Assembly: GCF_029626035.1 (NCBI RefSeq)
Contig: NZ_JARUBE010000003.1
Span: 5,456,001 to 5,520,000, forward strand
DNA: 64,000 nucleotides
Origin: Micromonospora sp. WMMD980
Lineage (GTDB): Bacteria; Actinomycetota; Actinomycetes; Mycobacteriales; Micromonosporaceae
Reading direction: 5' to 3'
Made by a program: the position numbers and the translations under genes
Shown: positions 25,362-33,771 of the stretch, one piece after another
Numbering within the stretch: the first letter of the stretch is position 1
Layout: each line of letters starts with the position of its first letter
The notes under the pieces: generated by a model
What the model saw: only the letters and a program-made list of their open reading frames with translations
Database searches by the model: none
Told to the model about the DNA's origin: nothing

Positions 25362-26728
25362 CGTCGTCGGGCTCCTCGGGGCGCACCACCCGGACCTGCT
25401 CGATCCGGTGCCGGTCGACCTCCACCACGGTGAACTCGTACCCGGCCTCGTCCACCGACTCGCCGGGGACCGGGATGTGGCCGAGCCGGGCCATGAGGAA
25501 GCCGCCGAGCGTCTCGTACGGACCGTCGGGCAGCGGGAAACCGGTCTGCTCGACCAGCTCGTCGGCGCGCAGCACGCCGTCGACCAGGACGGTCCGTTCC
25601 CCGCCCGGCACGGTCAGCTCCACCGGCCCGAGGTCGTCCACCGCGGCCGGGTCGAACTCGTCGGCGATCTCCCCGACCAGCTCCTCGACCAGGTCCTCCA
25701 CGGTCACCACGCCGTCGGTGCCGCCGTACTCGTCGACCACGATGGCCAGGTCCGCGCCGGCGTCCTTGAGCGCGGCCAGCACGCCGTCCAGGTCGAGGCT
25801 CTCCGGGACGTACACCGGTTCCCGGGCGACCGACGCGACCGTGGTGGCGGCGCGGCGGGCCAGCGGCACGCCCAGCGCGTCCGGCACCCCCGCGACCCCG
25901 GTGACCAGGTCGAGCGTCTCCTCGTAGACCGGGAACCGGGTCCGGCCGGTCTGCCGGGACAGGTCCAGGAGTTCGGCGACCGTGGCGGTGGCCCGCAGCG
26001 CGATCACGTCGACCCGCGGGGTCATCGCCTCGGCGGCCCCGCTTGTCGCCGAAGCGGATGGTGCGGCGCAGCAGCATCGCGGTGTCCGGCGGCAGTGCGC
26101 CGGCCCGCGCCGAGATCGCCGCCAGCAGCCCCAGCTCCTCCGGGGAACGGGCGCTGGCCAGCTCCTCCTGCGGCTCCACGCCGAGCCGGCGGACCAACCG
26201 GTTGGCCGAGTCGTTGAGCAGCCGGATCAGCCAGCCGAAGGTGCGGGAGAAGGCGCGCATCGGCGCGGCGGTGGCCAACGCGGCCGGCATCGGGCGGGCC
26301 AGCGCCAGGTTCTTCGGCACCAGCTCACCGAAGAGCATCGAGACGAGCGTGGCCAGGGCCAGGGCGAGCAGCCCGGTGAAGCGGTCCGCGCCACCCAGCG
26401 GGCGCAGCAGCGGCGCGACGAGCCGGGCCAGCGCGGGCTCGGCCAGATAACCGGTGAGCAGCGCGGTGATGGTGATGCCGAGCTGGGCGCCGGAGAGCTG
26501 GAAGGAGAGGTCCCGCAGCGCCCGGCGGACCGTCACGGCCCGGCCGTCCCCCTCGCCGGCCCGCCTGTCGATCTCCGCCCGGTCGACGGTGACCAGGGCG
26601 AACTCGGCCGCGACGAAGAAGGCGTTGCCGGCGGTCAGCAGCACGAAGCCGACCAGGGGCAACAGCGTCAGAACCAGCAGGCCGTCGATGGGCGTGATTG
26701 TGGCACGTGGGCGCCGGTGGCGGGTCAC
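25354..26728 (-). pseudogene. CNNM/TlyC family gene broken by one extra base in GGGG
   Basis: The DUF21 part is intact (GNAFFVAAEFALVTVDRAEI, GAQLGITITALLTGYLAEPA, GELVPKNLALARP). It reads to LLRRTIRFGDKRG and then goes out of frame at the four-base run 26037-26040. The other frame continues AMTPRVDVIALRA, RTRFPVYEETLDLVTG and DEYGGTDGVVTVEDLVEELV, the CBS and CorC_HlyC domains. Deleting one base joins KRAAEAMTPRVDV, giving about 457 residues. It heads the two-gene CNNM operon. The start is uncertain: ATG 26746 would collide with the divergent GPP34 ATG, so GTG 26728 is used. Confidence 0.83.
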
Positions 26729-26744
26729 CCGTACCGTGGCGGGC

Positions 26745-27416
26745 ATGGACGGCCTGCTGCTCACCGACGAACTCGTCCTGCTCGCCTACGACGACGGCGG
26801 CGTCAACCGGCTCGGCCGCCCGCACCTCGACTACGGCCTCGCCGGGGCGGTGCTGCTGGAGCTGGCCCTGGCCCGACGGGTGGAGGTGGCGGACAAGCGG
26901 CTGGTGGTGACCGACCCGAGCCCGACCGGCGTGCCGCTGCTCGACGAGGCGCTGGCCACCGTCGGCTCCGGCCGGCCGCGCAAGCCGAAGGACTGGGTCG
27001 GCAAGCTGGCCAAGGGCCTGCCGGACCGGGTCCTCGACGGGCTGGTCGGCGCGGGGGTGCTGCGCCGGGAGTCCGAGCGGGTGCTGCTCGTCTTCCCGCG
27101 TACCCGCTATCCCTCGCCGACCGGCGCGGAGCCGGTGGCGGAGACGGCGGCCCGGCAGCGGATGACCGCCGCGCTGGTCGGCGACGGGCCGGTCGACGCG
27201 CGGACCGCCGCGCTGCTCACCCTCACCCGGGCCGTCGGCCTGGACCGCAAGCTCTTCCGGGAGCTGCCGAAGGAGCGGGTCAAGGCCCGGTTGACCGAGA
27301 TCGCCACCGGCGACTGGGCGTCCGCCGCCGTGAAGAAGGCGATCGACGAGATGCAGGCCGCGGTGATCCTCGCCACCACGGTGGCCAGCACGACGGCGAT
27401 CACCGCCGGTAACTGA
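26745..27416 (+). CDS. GOLPH3/VPS74 (GPP34) family protein
   Basis: A 223-residue all-helical GPP34 domain. Family motifs are LLLTDELVLLAYDDGGVNRL near residues 4-23 and LDYGLAGAVLLELALARRVE near 28-47, with GLDRKLFRELPKERVKARL near 165-185. Eukaryotic relatives bind phosphatidylinositol-4-phosphate; actinomycete genomes have several copies of unknown role, possibly in secondary metabolism or membrane traffic. The ATG shares bases with a possible start of the divergent CNNM gene. A 17-bp terminator begins right after the stop. Confidence 0.88.
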   Translation: MDGLLLTDELVLLAYDDGGVNRLGRPHLDYGLAGAVLLELALARRVEVADKRLVVTDPSPTGVPLLDEALATVGSGRPRKPKDWVGKLAKGLPDRVLDGLVGAGVLRRESERVLLVFPRTRYPSPTGAEPVAETAARQRMTAALVGDGPVDARTAALLTLTRAVGLDRKLFRELPKERVKARLTEIATGDWASAAVKKAIDEMQAAVILATTVASTTAITAGN

Positions 27417-27455
27417 ACGACGGCGGCGGCACCGCAGGGGTGCCGCCGCCGTCGT
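27417..27455. terminator. Bidirectional terminator, 17-bp perfect stem
   Basis: ACGACGGCGGCGGCACC pairs perfectly with its complement around GCAGG. It lies between convergent GPP34 and EtfD-like genes. Confidence 0.82.
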
Positions 27456-27480
27456 GGTCCGGCTCTCGCCGGGGTACGCC

Positions 27481-29679
27481 TCAGCCGGCCGCCGGCGCGG
27501 TCTCCGGCTCGCCCGCCGGGGCCTCCGGCTTGACCGAGCGCAGCAGCACGCTCGCGACGTCGACCACTTCGACGTCCTCGCCGGCTCCCTTGCCGTTCAC
27601 ACCGTCGTTGAGCATCGTCGAGCAGAACGGGCAGCCGACCGCGATCGTCTTCGCCCCGGTGGACATGGCCTCCTCGACCCGGTCCACGTTGATCCGCTTG
27701 CCGATCTTCTCCTCCATCCACATCCGGGCGCCACCGGCACCGCAGCAGAAGGAGCGCTCGCTGTTGCGCGGCATCTCGGTCAGCTCGCCCTGGATGGAGT
27801 CACCGAGCACCTCGCGCGGCGCGGCGAAGATCCGGTTGTGCCGGCCCAGGTAGCAGGGGTCGTGGTAGGTGACGCCGCCGTCAACCGGCTGCACCGGGGT
27901 GAGCTTGCCCGCGCTGACCAGGTGAGCCAGCAACTGGGTGTGGTGCACGACCTCGAACTCGCCGCCGAGCTGGCCGTACTCGTTGCCGAGCGTGTTGAAG
28001 CAGTGCGGGCAGGTGGCCACGATCTTCCGCTTCGCCTTCTCCCGGCCCTCGAACGCCTCGTTGAGCGTCTCGACGTTCTGCTGGGCCAGCATCTGGAAGA
28101 CGAACTCGTTGCCGATCCGGCGGGCCGGGTCACCGGAGCAGGTCTCGCCCTCGCCGAGGATGGCGAAGCTGACGCCCGCCTCGTTCAGCAGGGTGGCGAC
28201 GGCCCGGGTGGTCTTCTTGGCCCGGTCCTCGAACGCGCCGGCGCAGCCCACCCAGAACAGGTATTCGAAGTCCTCGACCTCGCCGACCCGGGGGACCTCG
28301 AAGCCGAGCCCCTTGGTCCAGTCCTCGCGGGTGTTCTGCGGCGCGCCCCACGGGTTGCCCTTGTTCTCCAGGTTGCGCAGCATCACGCCGGCCTCGGAGG
28401 GGAAGCTCGACTCGATCAGCACCTGGTAGCGGCGCATGTCGACGATGTGGTCGACGTGCTCGATGTCCACCGGGCACTGCTCGACGCAGGCGCCGCAGGT
28501 GGTGCAGGACCAGAGCACGTCCGGGTCGATGACGCCACCCTCCTCGGCGGTGCCGATCAGCGGGCGGTCGGCCTCGGCCATGGCCAGCACGTCCACGCCG
28601 GCCAACTGCTCCTCGGTGCCCCTCTCCTCGCCGGTCAGGTCCTTGCCGCCGCCGGCCAGCAGGTAGGGCGCCTTCGCGTACGCGTGGTCACGCAGGCTCA
28701 GCACCAGCAGCTTCGGCGACAGCGGCTTGCCGGTGTTCCAGGCCGGGCACTGCGACTGGCAGCGGCCGCACTCGGTGCAGGTGCTGAAGTCGAGCAGGCC
28801 CTTCCAGGTGAACTGCTCGACCTGGGCGACACCGAACTGGTCCTTCTCGGGGTCGGCCTCCTCGAAGTCGAGCGGCTTGCCCTCGCTGGTCATCGGGCGC
28901 AGCGGGCCCAGGCCGGATCCGGCCGGCTTCTCCGGGTCACGCTTGAAGAAGATGTTGGGGAAGGCCAGGAAGCGGTGCCAGGCGACGCCCATGGTGACGT
29001 TCAGCGAGATCACGATGAGCCAGGTCATCGAGATCATGATCTTGATGAGTGCGGCCACGCTGACGCCGGCCGACCAGTCCGGCAGCACCGAGCCGACCGC
29101 GTGGCTCAGCGGGGTGGCCCAGACCGGGTACTCGAAGTGGTCGGTGGCGACCTTGAAGCCGCGGATGACGAACCCGAAGATCAGGACCAGCAGCACGACC
29201 CACTCGACGAAGTAGCCCTGCCACATGGTGGAGCCGGTGAACCGGGAGCGGCTCTCCGGCCGGTTGGGGCGGTTACGCAGCCGGATCGCCATCAGCACCA
29301 CGATGCCGACCAGGCCCAGAATGCCGATCCACTCGGTGACCAGGCCGAAGATCGTCCAGTGCCCGACGATCGGCAGCCCGCCGCCCGGCGTGACCACCTC
29401 GAAGTACGCCTCCAGCACCAGCAAGGACAGCACGACGAAGCCGACCATCACGAACCAGTGCGCGGCCCCGACCACGCTCCACTTCAGCATGCGGGTGTGG
29501 CCGGCGGTCTCCACCAGCATCTTCGTCGCGCGCGCACCCTTGCCGCCGAAGCGCTCGGGCGCGGGCTGGCCGAGCCGGATGACGGCGGTCATCTTCGCGA
29601 CCGCACGTACCGCTAGCCACACCGCAACGGCGGTGATGGCGGCCGCGAGGATCGTGGTGACGATCTGGACGCTGCCCAT
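27481..29679 (-). CDS. EtfD-like membrane iron-sulfur oxidoreductase
   Basis: A 732-residue protein. The first about 240 residues form a membrane domain with about six helices. Two ferredoxin-type clusters follow, with cysteines at 301/304/307/311 and 392/395/398/402. Two CCG domains then carry FWVGCAGAFED, TCPHCFNTLGNE, HDPCYLGRHN and SFCCGAGGARMWMEE. This is the layout of mycobacterial EtfD (Rv0338c), which passes electrons from acyl-CoA dehydrogenases through ETF to the quinone pool. The site GTTACTCAGCAGTAAC lies 49 bases upstream and matches the design of the operator before the FadE5-like gene at 3801. Confidence 0.9.
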   Translation of the reverse strand: MGSVQIVTTILAAAITAVAVWLAVRAVAKMTAVIRLGQPAPERFGGKGARATKMLVETAGHTRMLKWSVVGAAHWFVMVGFVVLSLLVLEAYFEVVTPGGGLPIVGHWTIFGLVTEWIGILGLVGIVVLMAIRLRNRPNRPESRSRFTGSTMWQGYFVEWVVLLVLIFGFVIRGFKVATDHFEYPVWATPLSHAVGSVLPDWSAGVSVAALIKIMISMTWLIVISLNVTMGVAWHRFLAFPNIFFKRDPEKPAGSGLGPLRPMTSEGKPLDFEEADPEKDQFGVAQVEQFTWKGLLDFSTCTECGRCQSQCPAWNTGKPLSPKLLVLSLRDHAYAKAPYLLAGGGKDLTGEERGTEEQLAGVDVLAMAEADRPLIGTAEEGGVIDPDVLWSCTTCGACVEQCPVDIEHVDHIVDMRRYQVLIESSFPSEAGVMLRNLENKGNPWGAPQNTREDWTKGLGFEVPRVGEVEDFEYLFWVGCAGAFEDRAKKTTRAVATLLNEAGVSFAILGEGETCSGDPARRIGNEFVFQMLAQQNVETLNEAFEGREKAKRKIVATCPHCFNTLGNEYGQLGGEFEVVHHTQLLAHLVSAGKLTPVQPVDGGVTYHDPCYLGRHNRIFAAPREVLGDSIQGELTEMPRNSERSFCCGAGGARMWMEEKIGKRINVDRVEEAMSTGAKTIAVGCPFCSTMLNDGVNGKGAGEDVEVVDVASVLLRSVKPEAPAGEPETAPAAG

Positions 29680-29727
29680 CGAGTTGGCCTCCCGGTCTGC
29701 TGCTTGTCAGTGCAGCCTACGCGGAAG

Positions 29728-29743
29728 GTTACTCAGCAGTAAC
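29728..29743. promoter_or_regulatory. Putative operator GTTAC-N6-GTAAC before the EtfD-like gene
   Basis: GTTACTCAGCAGTAAC has 6-bp perfect arms around a 4-base centre. The length and outer bases equal those of the site at 5685-5700. It sits in the promoter region of the EtfD-like gene. Confidence 0.55.
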
Positions 29744-29855
29744 GTGAGTCTTCTCGCATCGGCCACGCCGCCCTGCGGACACCTTAGGCGGACCGGCGCC
29801 GGTGCGCCGGGCAGGGGCGGCGTGGCGTGACGTGGAGTGGGGTGGAACCGCGCCG

Positions 29856-30119
29856 TCAGCGCCAGCGGGAGAGCAGGATCAGCGACGAGACCATCGCGCC
29901 GAAGCCCACCGCGAGGTTCCAGTAGCCCCACGAGGCGACCGGGTAGGCCTGCTCGGAGAGGTAGTAGAGCACCAGCCATCCGATACCGACCACGATCAGC
30001 GCGACGGCCGTGACCGGCAGCCAGATCGGGCTAGGCTTGCGCGTCGACGCCGTCGCCGTCGGACGCACGTCCGTCGGCGGGGTGTACACCTTCTTCTTGC
30101 GGACCTGAGACTTGGGCAC
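29856..30119 (-). CDS. crgA: Cell division protein CrgA
   Basis: An 87-residue CrgA protein. The basic N-terminus VPKSQVRKKKVYTPPTDVRP is typical, followed by two membrane helices (PIWLPVTAVALIVVGIGWLV and YWNLAVGFGAMVSSLILLS) separated by LYYLSEQAYPVASWG. CrgA links FtsZ/FtsQ and penicillin-binding proteins at the septum. GTG 30119 follows GGAGAG. The order crgA, DUF881, pabA, pknB is the same as in mycobacteria near the replication origin. Confidence 0.95.
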   Translation of the reverse strand: MPKSQVRKKKVYTPPTDVRPTATASTRKPSPIWLPVTAVALIVVGIGWLVLYYLSEQAYPVASWGYWNLAVGFGAMVSSLILLSRWR

Positions 30120-30348
30120 GACGCTCTCCAGAGGGGGGTACGACCTCGTCCGGCCTGACAACCGGGCGCGAGGGCGACGGTCCATGGCCAATAATGTTCG
30201 ACAGTCAGCGTAGTCCGGAAGGACCGTCCAGGCCACGAATGGGGTCGGGCCGGTGCACGGAGTTACCGAAAAGAGCGGACTTTTCGGGTCGAGCAGAGCG
30301 GTTCGCACCGGTGCGGGCCGGAACGAGACGACGGGAAGGGAACGCCCG

Positions 30349-31155
30349 GTGGAGTACACGTCCGGCGCCGCCTCCTGGCAGAAGGCTCTCCGCCGCGCGG
30401 CGGCGGGCCTGCTGCCCCGACGCGCGCGCCAGCGCCGCCCGGGCTGGTCGATCGGCGTGCCCCTGATCGCCGCCGCGGCCGGGCTCCTGTTCACCACCAC
30501 CGCGACCACCGCCGGCGGCACCTCGCTGCGGGAGGACCGCCGTCCCCAGCTCACCCAACTGATCGAGGACCGACGTGAGCAGGTGGCGGCGAGCGAGGCC
30601 AAGGCCGCCCGGCTGCGCGACGAGGTCGAGCAGCAGACCGAGGCGCTGGCCGGCACCGACGGGCCGGTGAAGACGCAGCGGGACCGGGCCGCCGCGAGCC
30701 GGCAGGCCGCCGGGTTCACCGCGCTCACCGGCACCGGGGTCACCATCGAGCTGAACGACGCCAACTGGGGGCCCGGCCAGCCGCTCCCCAAGGGCGCCAG
30801 CAACGACGACCTCGTCGTGCACCAGGGCGACGTGCAGGCGGTGGTGAACGCGCTCTGGGCCGGCGGCGCGGAAGCCATGTCAATCATGAACGTCCGCGTG
30901 CTCAGCACCAGCGCGGTACGCTGCGTCGGTAACACCCTGCTGCTGCACGGCCGGGTTTACTCCCCTCCTTTCAAGATCGTGGCCATCGGCGATCCCGCCG
31001 AGTTTCAGCGGGCGCTCGCCGCCTCTGAGGGAGTCCGGGTGTTCAAGGAAGTAGCCGACCACTACCAGCTCGGCTACCGCGAGCAGGTCTCCACCGTCAC
31101 CGTGCCGGCGTTCGAGGATTCCACCGCGCTGCAGTCCGCGACGGTGCCGAGGTGA
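30349..31155 (+). CDS. DUF881 family membrane-anchored protein
   Basis: A 268-residue DUF881 protein, like Rv0012. It has one N-terminal membrane helix ([20 protein letters not shown]), a coiled coil (about 65-110, ending [11 protein letters not shown]) and the DUF881 core ([50 protein letters not shown]). The function is unknown; its constant place beside crgA suggests a role in division or cell-wall assembly. GTG 30349 follows GGGAAGGG. Its stop overlaps the sortase start in GTGA. Confidence 0.88.
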   Translation: MEYTSGAASWQKALRRAAAGLLPRRARQRRPGWSIGVPLIAAAAGLLFTTTATTAGGTSLREDRRPQLTQLIEDRREQVAASEAKAARLRDEVEQQTEALAGTDGPVKTQRDRAAASRQAAGFTALTGTGVTIELNDANWGPGQPLPKGASNDDLVVHQGDVQAVVNALWAGGAEAMSIMNVRVLSTSAVRCVGNTLLLHGRVYSPPFKIVAIGDPAEFQRALAASEGVRVFKEVADHYQLGYREQVSTVTVPAFEDSTALQSATVPR

Positions 31156-32768
31156 ACGGCGACGGCCCCGGCGAGCGCGACGGCCGCGGTCGGGCCCGAC
31201 CGGAGGAACCGACCGAGTTCCTGGCAAAGGTGGAGCGCCCGGCACCCCCCAGGGCCGAACGTCCGAGGCCCCCGCTCGATCTGCCCTGGCCGGACGACGG
31301 ACCGGCGCACTCCGCCCCGGCACGCCGCAGCCCCGCCCGACCGCCCGCACCGCCGCCCACGTGGCCGGGCAACCAGGCCCGCCCGCCGAGCGCAGCGTCC
31401 CGCGCCGAGACCTCCCCACCGCCGCGCCACCCCGACCGGCCGTCCGTCGGCCCGGAGCGCCGGGCCGCGGAAGGTCGCGCCGCCGGACCGCCCGCCGCCG
31501 AACCCCGGTGGTCCGCCGGTGCGCCCGGGGTCGCCGCCGGCCGACGGTTCGACTCCCCCGACCGGGGAGCGCCCTCCCGCCCGGCCGACGACCGCATGCC
31601 CGACCGCCGCACCCACCCGGCCGACAACGGCATGCCCGACCGCCGCTCCGGCCCGGATCGTGCCGCCGCGCCCGGCCGGCCCGGCTCCGCAGCGGGCCGA
31701 GGCGGTGGCGTGCGGCCGGCCGCGCCGGGTGACGGACCCACCCACTTCATCCCGCCGGTGACCGAACGATCCGCTCGGCGTGCCGACGCCGCCGAGCGGC
31801 GTCCCGGCGGATCCCGATCGGGTGGCCCGACCGGCCGCGGCCCGGACGGGCCCGCGCCGGCCGATCCCGGGGCGACCGCGGTGCTGCCCGCCGTCACGCG
31901 CCCGCCGGCTGATCCGCGGCTCGACGCCACCGGGCTGATGGGTGCGGTGCCCCCGGTGCCCGACACCGGCGACGACGGCACCGAGCCGCCCGCCGAGCCG
32001 CCGCGACCGCGGCGCGGCGAGCGGGTGGTGCAGCTCCGGCCGGAGCAGACCGGCGAGGGTTACAAGAGCGTCTACTCCGAGCTGACCCGCCCCACCACCG
32101 GCTCCCGGGTGCGCAGGCTCGTCCGGGGTACGGGGGAACTGCTCATCACGTTCGGCCTGGTGGTGCTCCTCTTCGCCGGCTACGAGATCTGGGGCAAGTC
32201 GGTCATCGTCGATGCCCACCAGAGCGACCTGAGCGGCCAGCTCGCCCAGGAGTGGGCGGCGGACCCGACGGTCGGGCCGACGACCGGCCCGAGCACGAAG
32301 CCGAAGCCGCCGGCCGAGGGAAAGCCCGTCGCCGGGCTCTACCTCCCGAAGCTCGACAAGCACTGGGTGGTGGTCGAGGGAGTCACCCCGGACGACATCA
32401 GGTACGCCCCCGGCCACTACCCGGACAGCGCCATGCCCGGCCAGGTGGGCAACTTCTCCGTCGCCGGGCACCGCATCCGCTCCACGTTCTGGCGGCTGGA
32501 CGAGCTGAAGACGGACGACGCGATCGTGGTCGAGACCAAGACCGAATGGCTCGTCTACCGGGTCTACCAGCAGCGCATCGTCAAGCCGTCGCAGGTCGAG
32601 GTGGTCGCGCCGGTGCCGGGCAAGCCGGGCAGCCGAGCGACCGAGAAGCTGCTCACGCTGACCACCTGCAATCCCAAGTTCGACAACTACCAGCGGCTGA
32701 TCATCCACGCCCGCTTCGACCACGCACAGGCGAAGTCGGCGGGCCGACCGGCCGAGCTGGAGGGCTGA
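31152..32768 (+). CDS. Class E sortase with long disordered N-terminus
   Basis: A 538-residue sortase E. The first about 300 residues are Pro/Arg/Ala-rich and low complexity, then one membrane helix ([18 protein letters not shown]) and a sortase domain. The catalytic residues are His440 (FSVAGHRI), Cys506 ([10 protein letters not shown]) and Arg515 (YQRLIIHA). It should attach secreted proteins with an LAXTG-type signal to the cell wall. The cytoplasmic tail is unusually long for the family. The GTG start overlaps the DUF881 stop, and a small membrane gene and pabA follow closely. Confidence 0.92.
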   Translation: MNGDGPGERDGRGRARPEEPTEFLAKVERPAPPRAERPRPPLDLPWPDDGPAHSAPARRSPARPPAPPPTWPGNQARPPSAASRAETSPPPRHPDRPSVGPERRAAEGRAAGPPAAEPRWSAGAPGVAAGRRFDSPDRGAPSRPADDRMPDRRTHPADNGMPDRRSGPDRAAAPGRPGSAAGRGGGVRPAAPGDGPTHFIPPVTERSARRADAAERRPGGSRSGGPTGRGPDGPAPADPGATAVLPAVTRPPADPRLDATGLMGAVPPVPDTGDDGTEPPAEPPRPRRGERVVQLRPEQTGEGYKSVYSELTRPTTGSRVRRLVRGTGELLITFGLVVLLFAGYEIWGKSVIVDAHQSDLSGQLAQEWAADPTVGPTTGPSTKPKPPAEGKPVAGLYLPKLDKHWVVVEGVTPDDIRYAPGHYPDSAMPGQVGNFSVAGHRIRSTFWRLDELKTDDAIVVETKTEWLVYRVYQQRIVKPSQVEVVAPVPGKPGSRATEKLLTLTTCNPKFDNYQRLIIHARFDHAQAKSAGRPAELEG

Positions 32769-32771
32769 CCC

Positions 32772-33053
32772 GTGTACTCGTGGATCTGGCGGAAGCTGCC
32801 GTGGGGGTTGCCCGGCAAGCTGATCGGCTCGACACTGCTGGCCGTGGCGACGGTCGCCCTGCTCTGGCTCGTGGTCTTCCCCTGGGCCGAGCCACTGCTG
32901 CCCTTCGACGACGTGCAGGTCGAGCAGCCCGCCGGTGAGCCGGGCGGCCGCTCCGAAGAGCTCACCGACCCGACCGGGCAACCCGCCGAGGACGAGGAAC
33001 TGCCCTACAGCACCGAGACGAACAACGCCCCGCCCTCCGCCCCGAACAGGTGA
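32772..33053 (+). CDS. Small membrane protein of the sortase-pabA interval
   Basis: A 93-residue protein with one membrane helix (about 16-38, LIGSTLLAVATVALLWLVVF) and an acidic Pro/Glu-rich tail. It starts 4 bases after the sortase stop and ends 5 bases before pabA, so it belongs to the same transcript. It is not a named family to my knowledge. Its position suggests a membrane partner of the sortase, which is an inference. Confidence 0.72.
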   Translation: MYSWIWRKLPWGLPGKLIGSTLLAVATVALLWLVVFPWAEPLLPFDDVQVEQPAGEPGGRSEELTDPTGQPAEDEELPYSTETNNAPPSAPNR

Positions 33054-33057
33054 CCCG

Positions 33058-33708
33058 ATGCGCGTCCTGGTGATCGACAACTACGACTCGTTCGTCTTCA
33101 ACCTGGTGCAATACCTGGGCCAACTCGGCGTGGACTGCGACGTCCGCCGCAACGACGAGATCGACGTGGCCGAGGTCGGCCGGGTCGGCGCGGCCGGGGT
33201 GCTGCTCTCGCCGGGGCCGGGCAGCCCGGACCGCGCCGGCATCTGTCTGGACGTGATCCGCGAGTACGCCGGTAAGCTCCCCCTCTTCGGCGTCTGCCTC
33301 GGCCACCAGGCAATCGGCGAGGCGTTCGGCGCCACCGTGACCCGCGCGCCGGAGCTGCTACACGGCAAGACCTCCGAGGTACGCCATCAGGGCGTCGGCG
33401 TGCTCGCCGGCCTGCCCGACCCGTTCACCGCCACCCGCTACCACTCACTCGCCGTGCTGCCCGAGACGCTCCCCGACGAGTTGGAGGTCACCGGTCGGAC
33501 CGCCTCCGGCGTGGTGATGGCGATGCGGCACCGCACGCTGCCGATCGAGGGCGTCCAGTTCCACCCCGAGTCGGTGCTGACCGAGGGCGGCCATCTGATG
33601 CTGGCGAACTGGCTCGCCGCCTGCGGCTTCCCGGCTGCGCTGGAGCGGGCCCCGGAGCTGGCCGCCGAGGTCGACGCGCGCCGCCGGGCCGCCTTCGCCA
33701 CCGTCTGA
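33058..33708 (+). CDS. pabA: Glutamine amidotransferase of aminodeoxychorismate/anthranilate synthase
   Basis: A 216-residue class I glutamine amidotransferase. The catalytic triad is Cys80 (LFGVCLGHQAIGE), His169 and Glu171 (IEGVQFHPESVLTEGG). The N-terminus MRVLVIDNYDSFVFNLVQYL is typical of PabA/TrpG. It provides ammonia for aminodeoxychorismate (folate) or anthranilate (tryptophan) synthesis. Annotated trpG in mycobacteria at this same position. Neither large subunit is nearby, so it may serve both pathways. Confidence 0.92.
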   Translation: MRVLVIDNYDSFVFNLVQYLGQLGVDCDVRRNDEIDVAEVGRVGAAGVLLSPGPGSPDRAGICLDVIREYAGKLPLFGVCLGHQAIGEAFGATVTRAPELLHGKTSEVRHQGVGVLAGLPDPFTATRYHSLAVLPETLPDELEVTGRTASGVVMAMRHRTLPIEGVQFHPESVLTEGGHLMLANWLAACGFPAALERAPELAAEVDARRRAAFATV

Positions 33709-33718
33709 GCCCCGGAAG

Positions 33719-33761
33719 CGCCAACGTGGCGGCACCCAGAGGGGTGGCCGCCACGTTGGCG
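33719..33761. terminator. Bidirectional terminator, 15-bp perfect stem
   Basis: CGCCAACGTGGCGGC pairs perfectly with GCCGCCACGTTGGCG; the loop holds a second ACCC/GGGT pairing. It lies between convergent pabA and pknB. Confidence 0.82.
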
Positions 33762-33771
33762 TCGAGGACTG

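Noticed and set aside
31074..33080. A 668-codon open frame opposite the sortase operon
   Set aside because: Antisense to sortase and its small partner, both with clear features.
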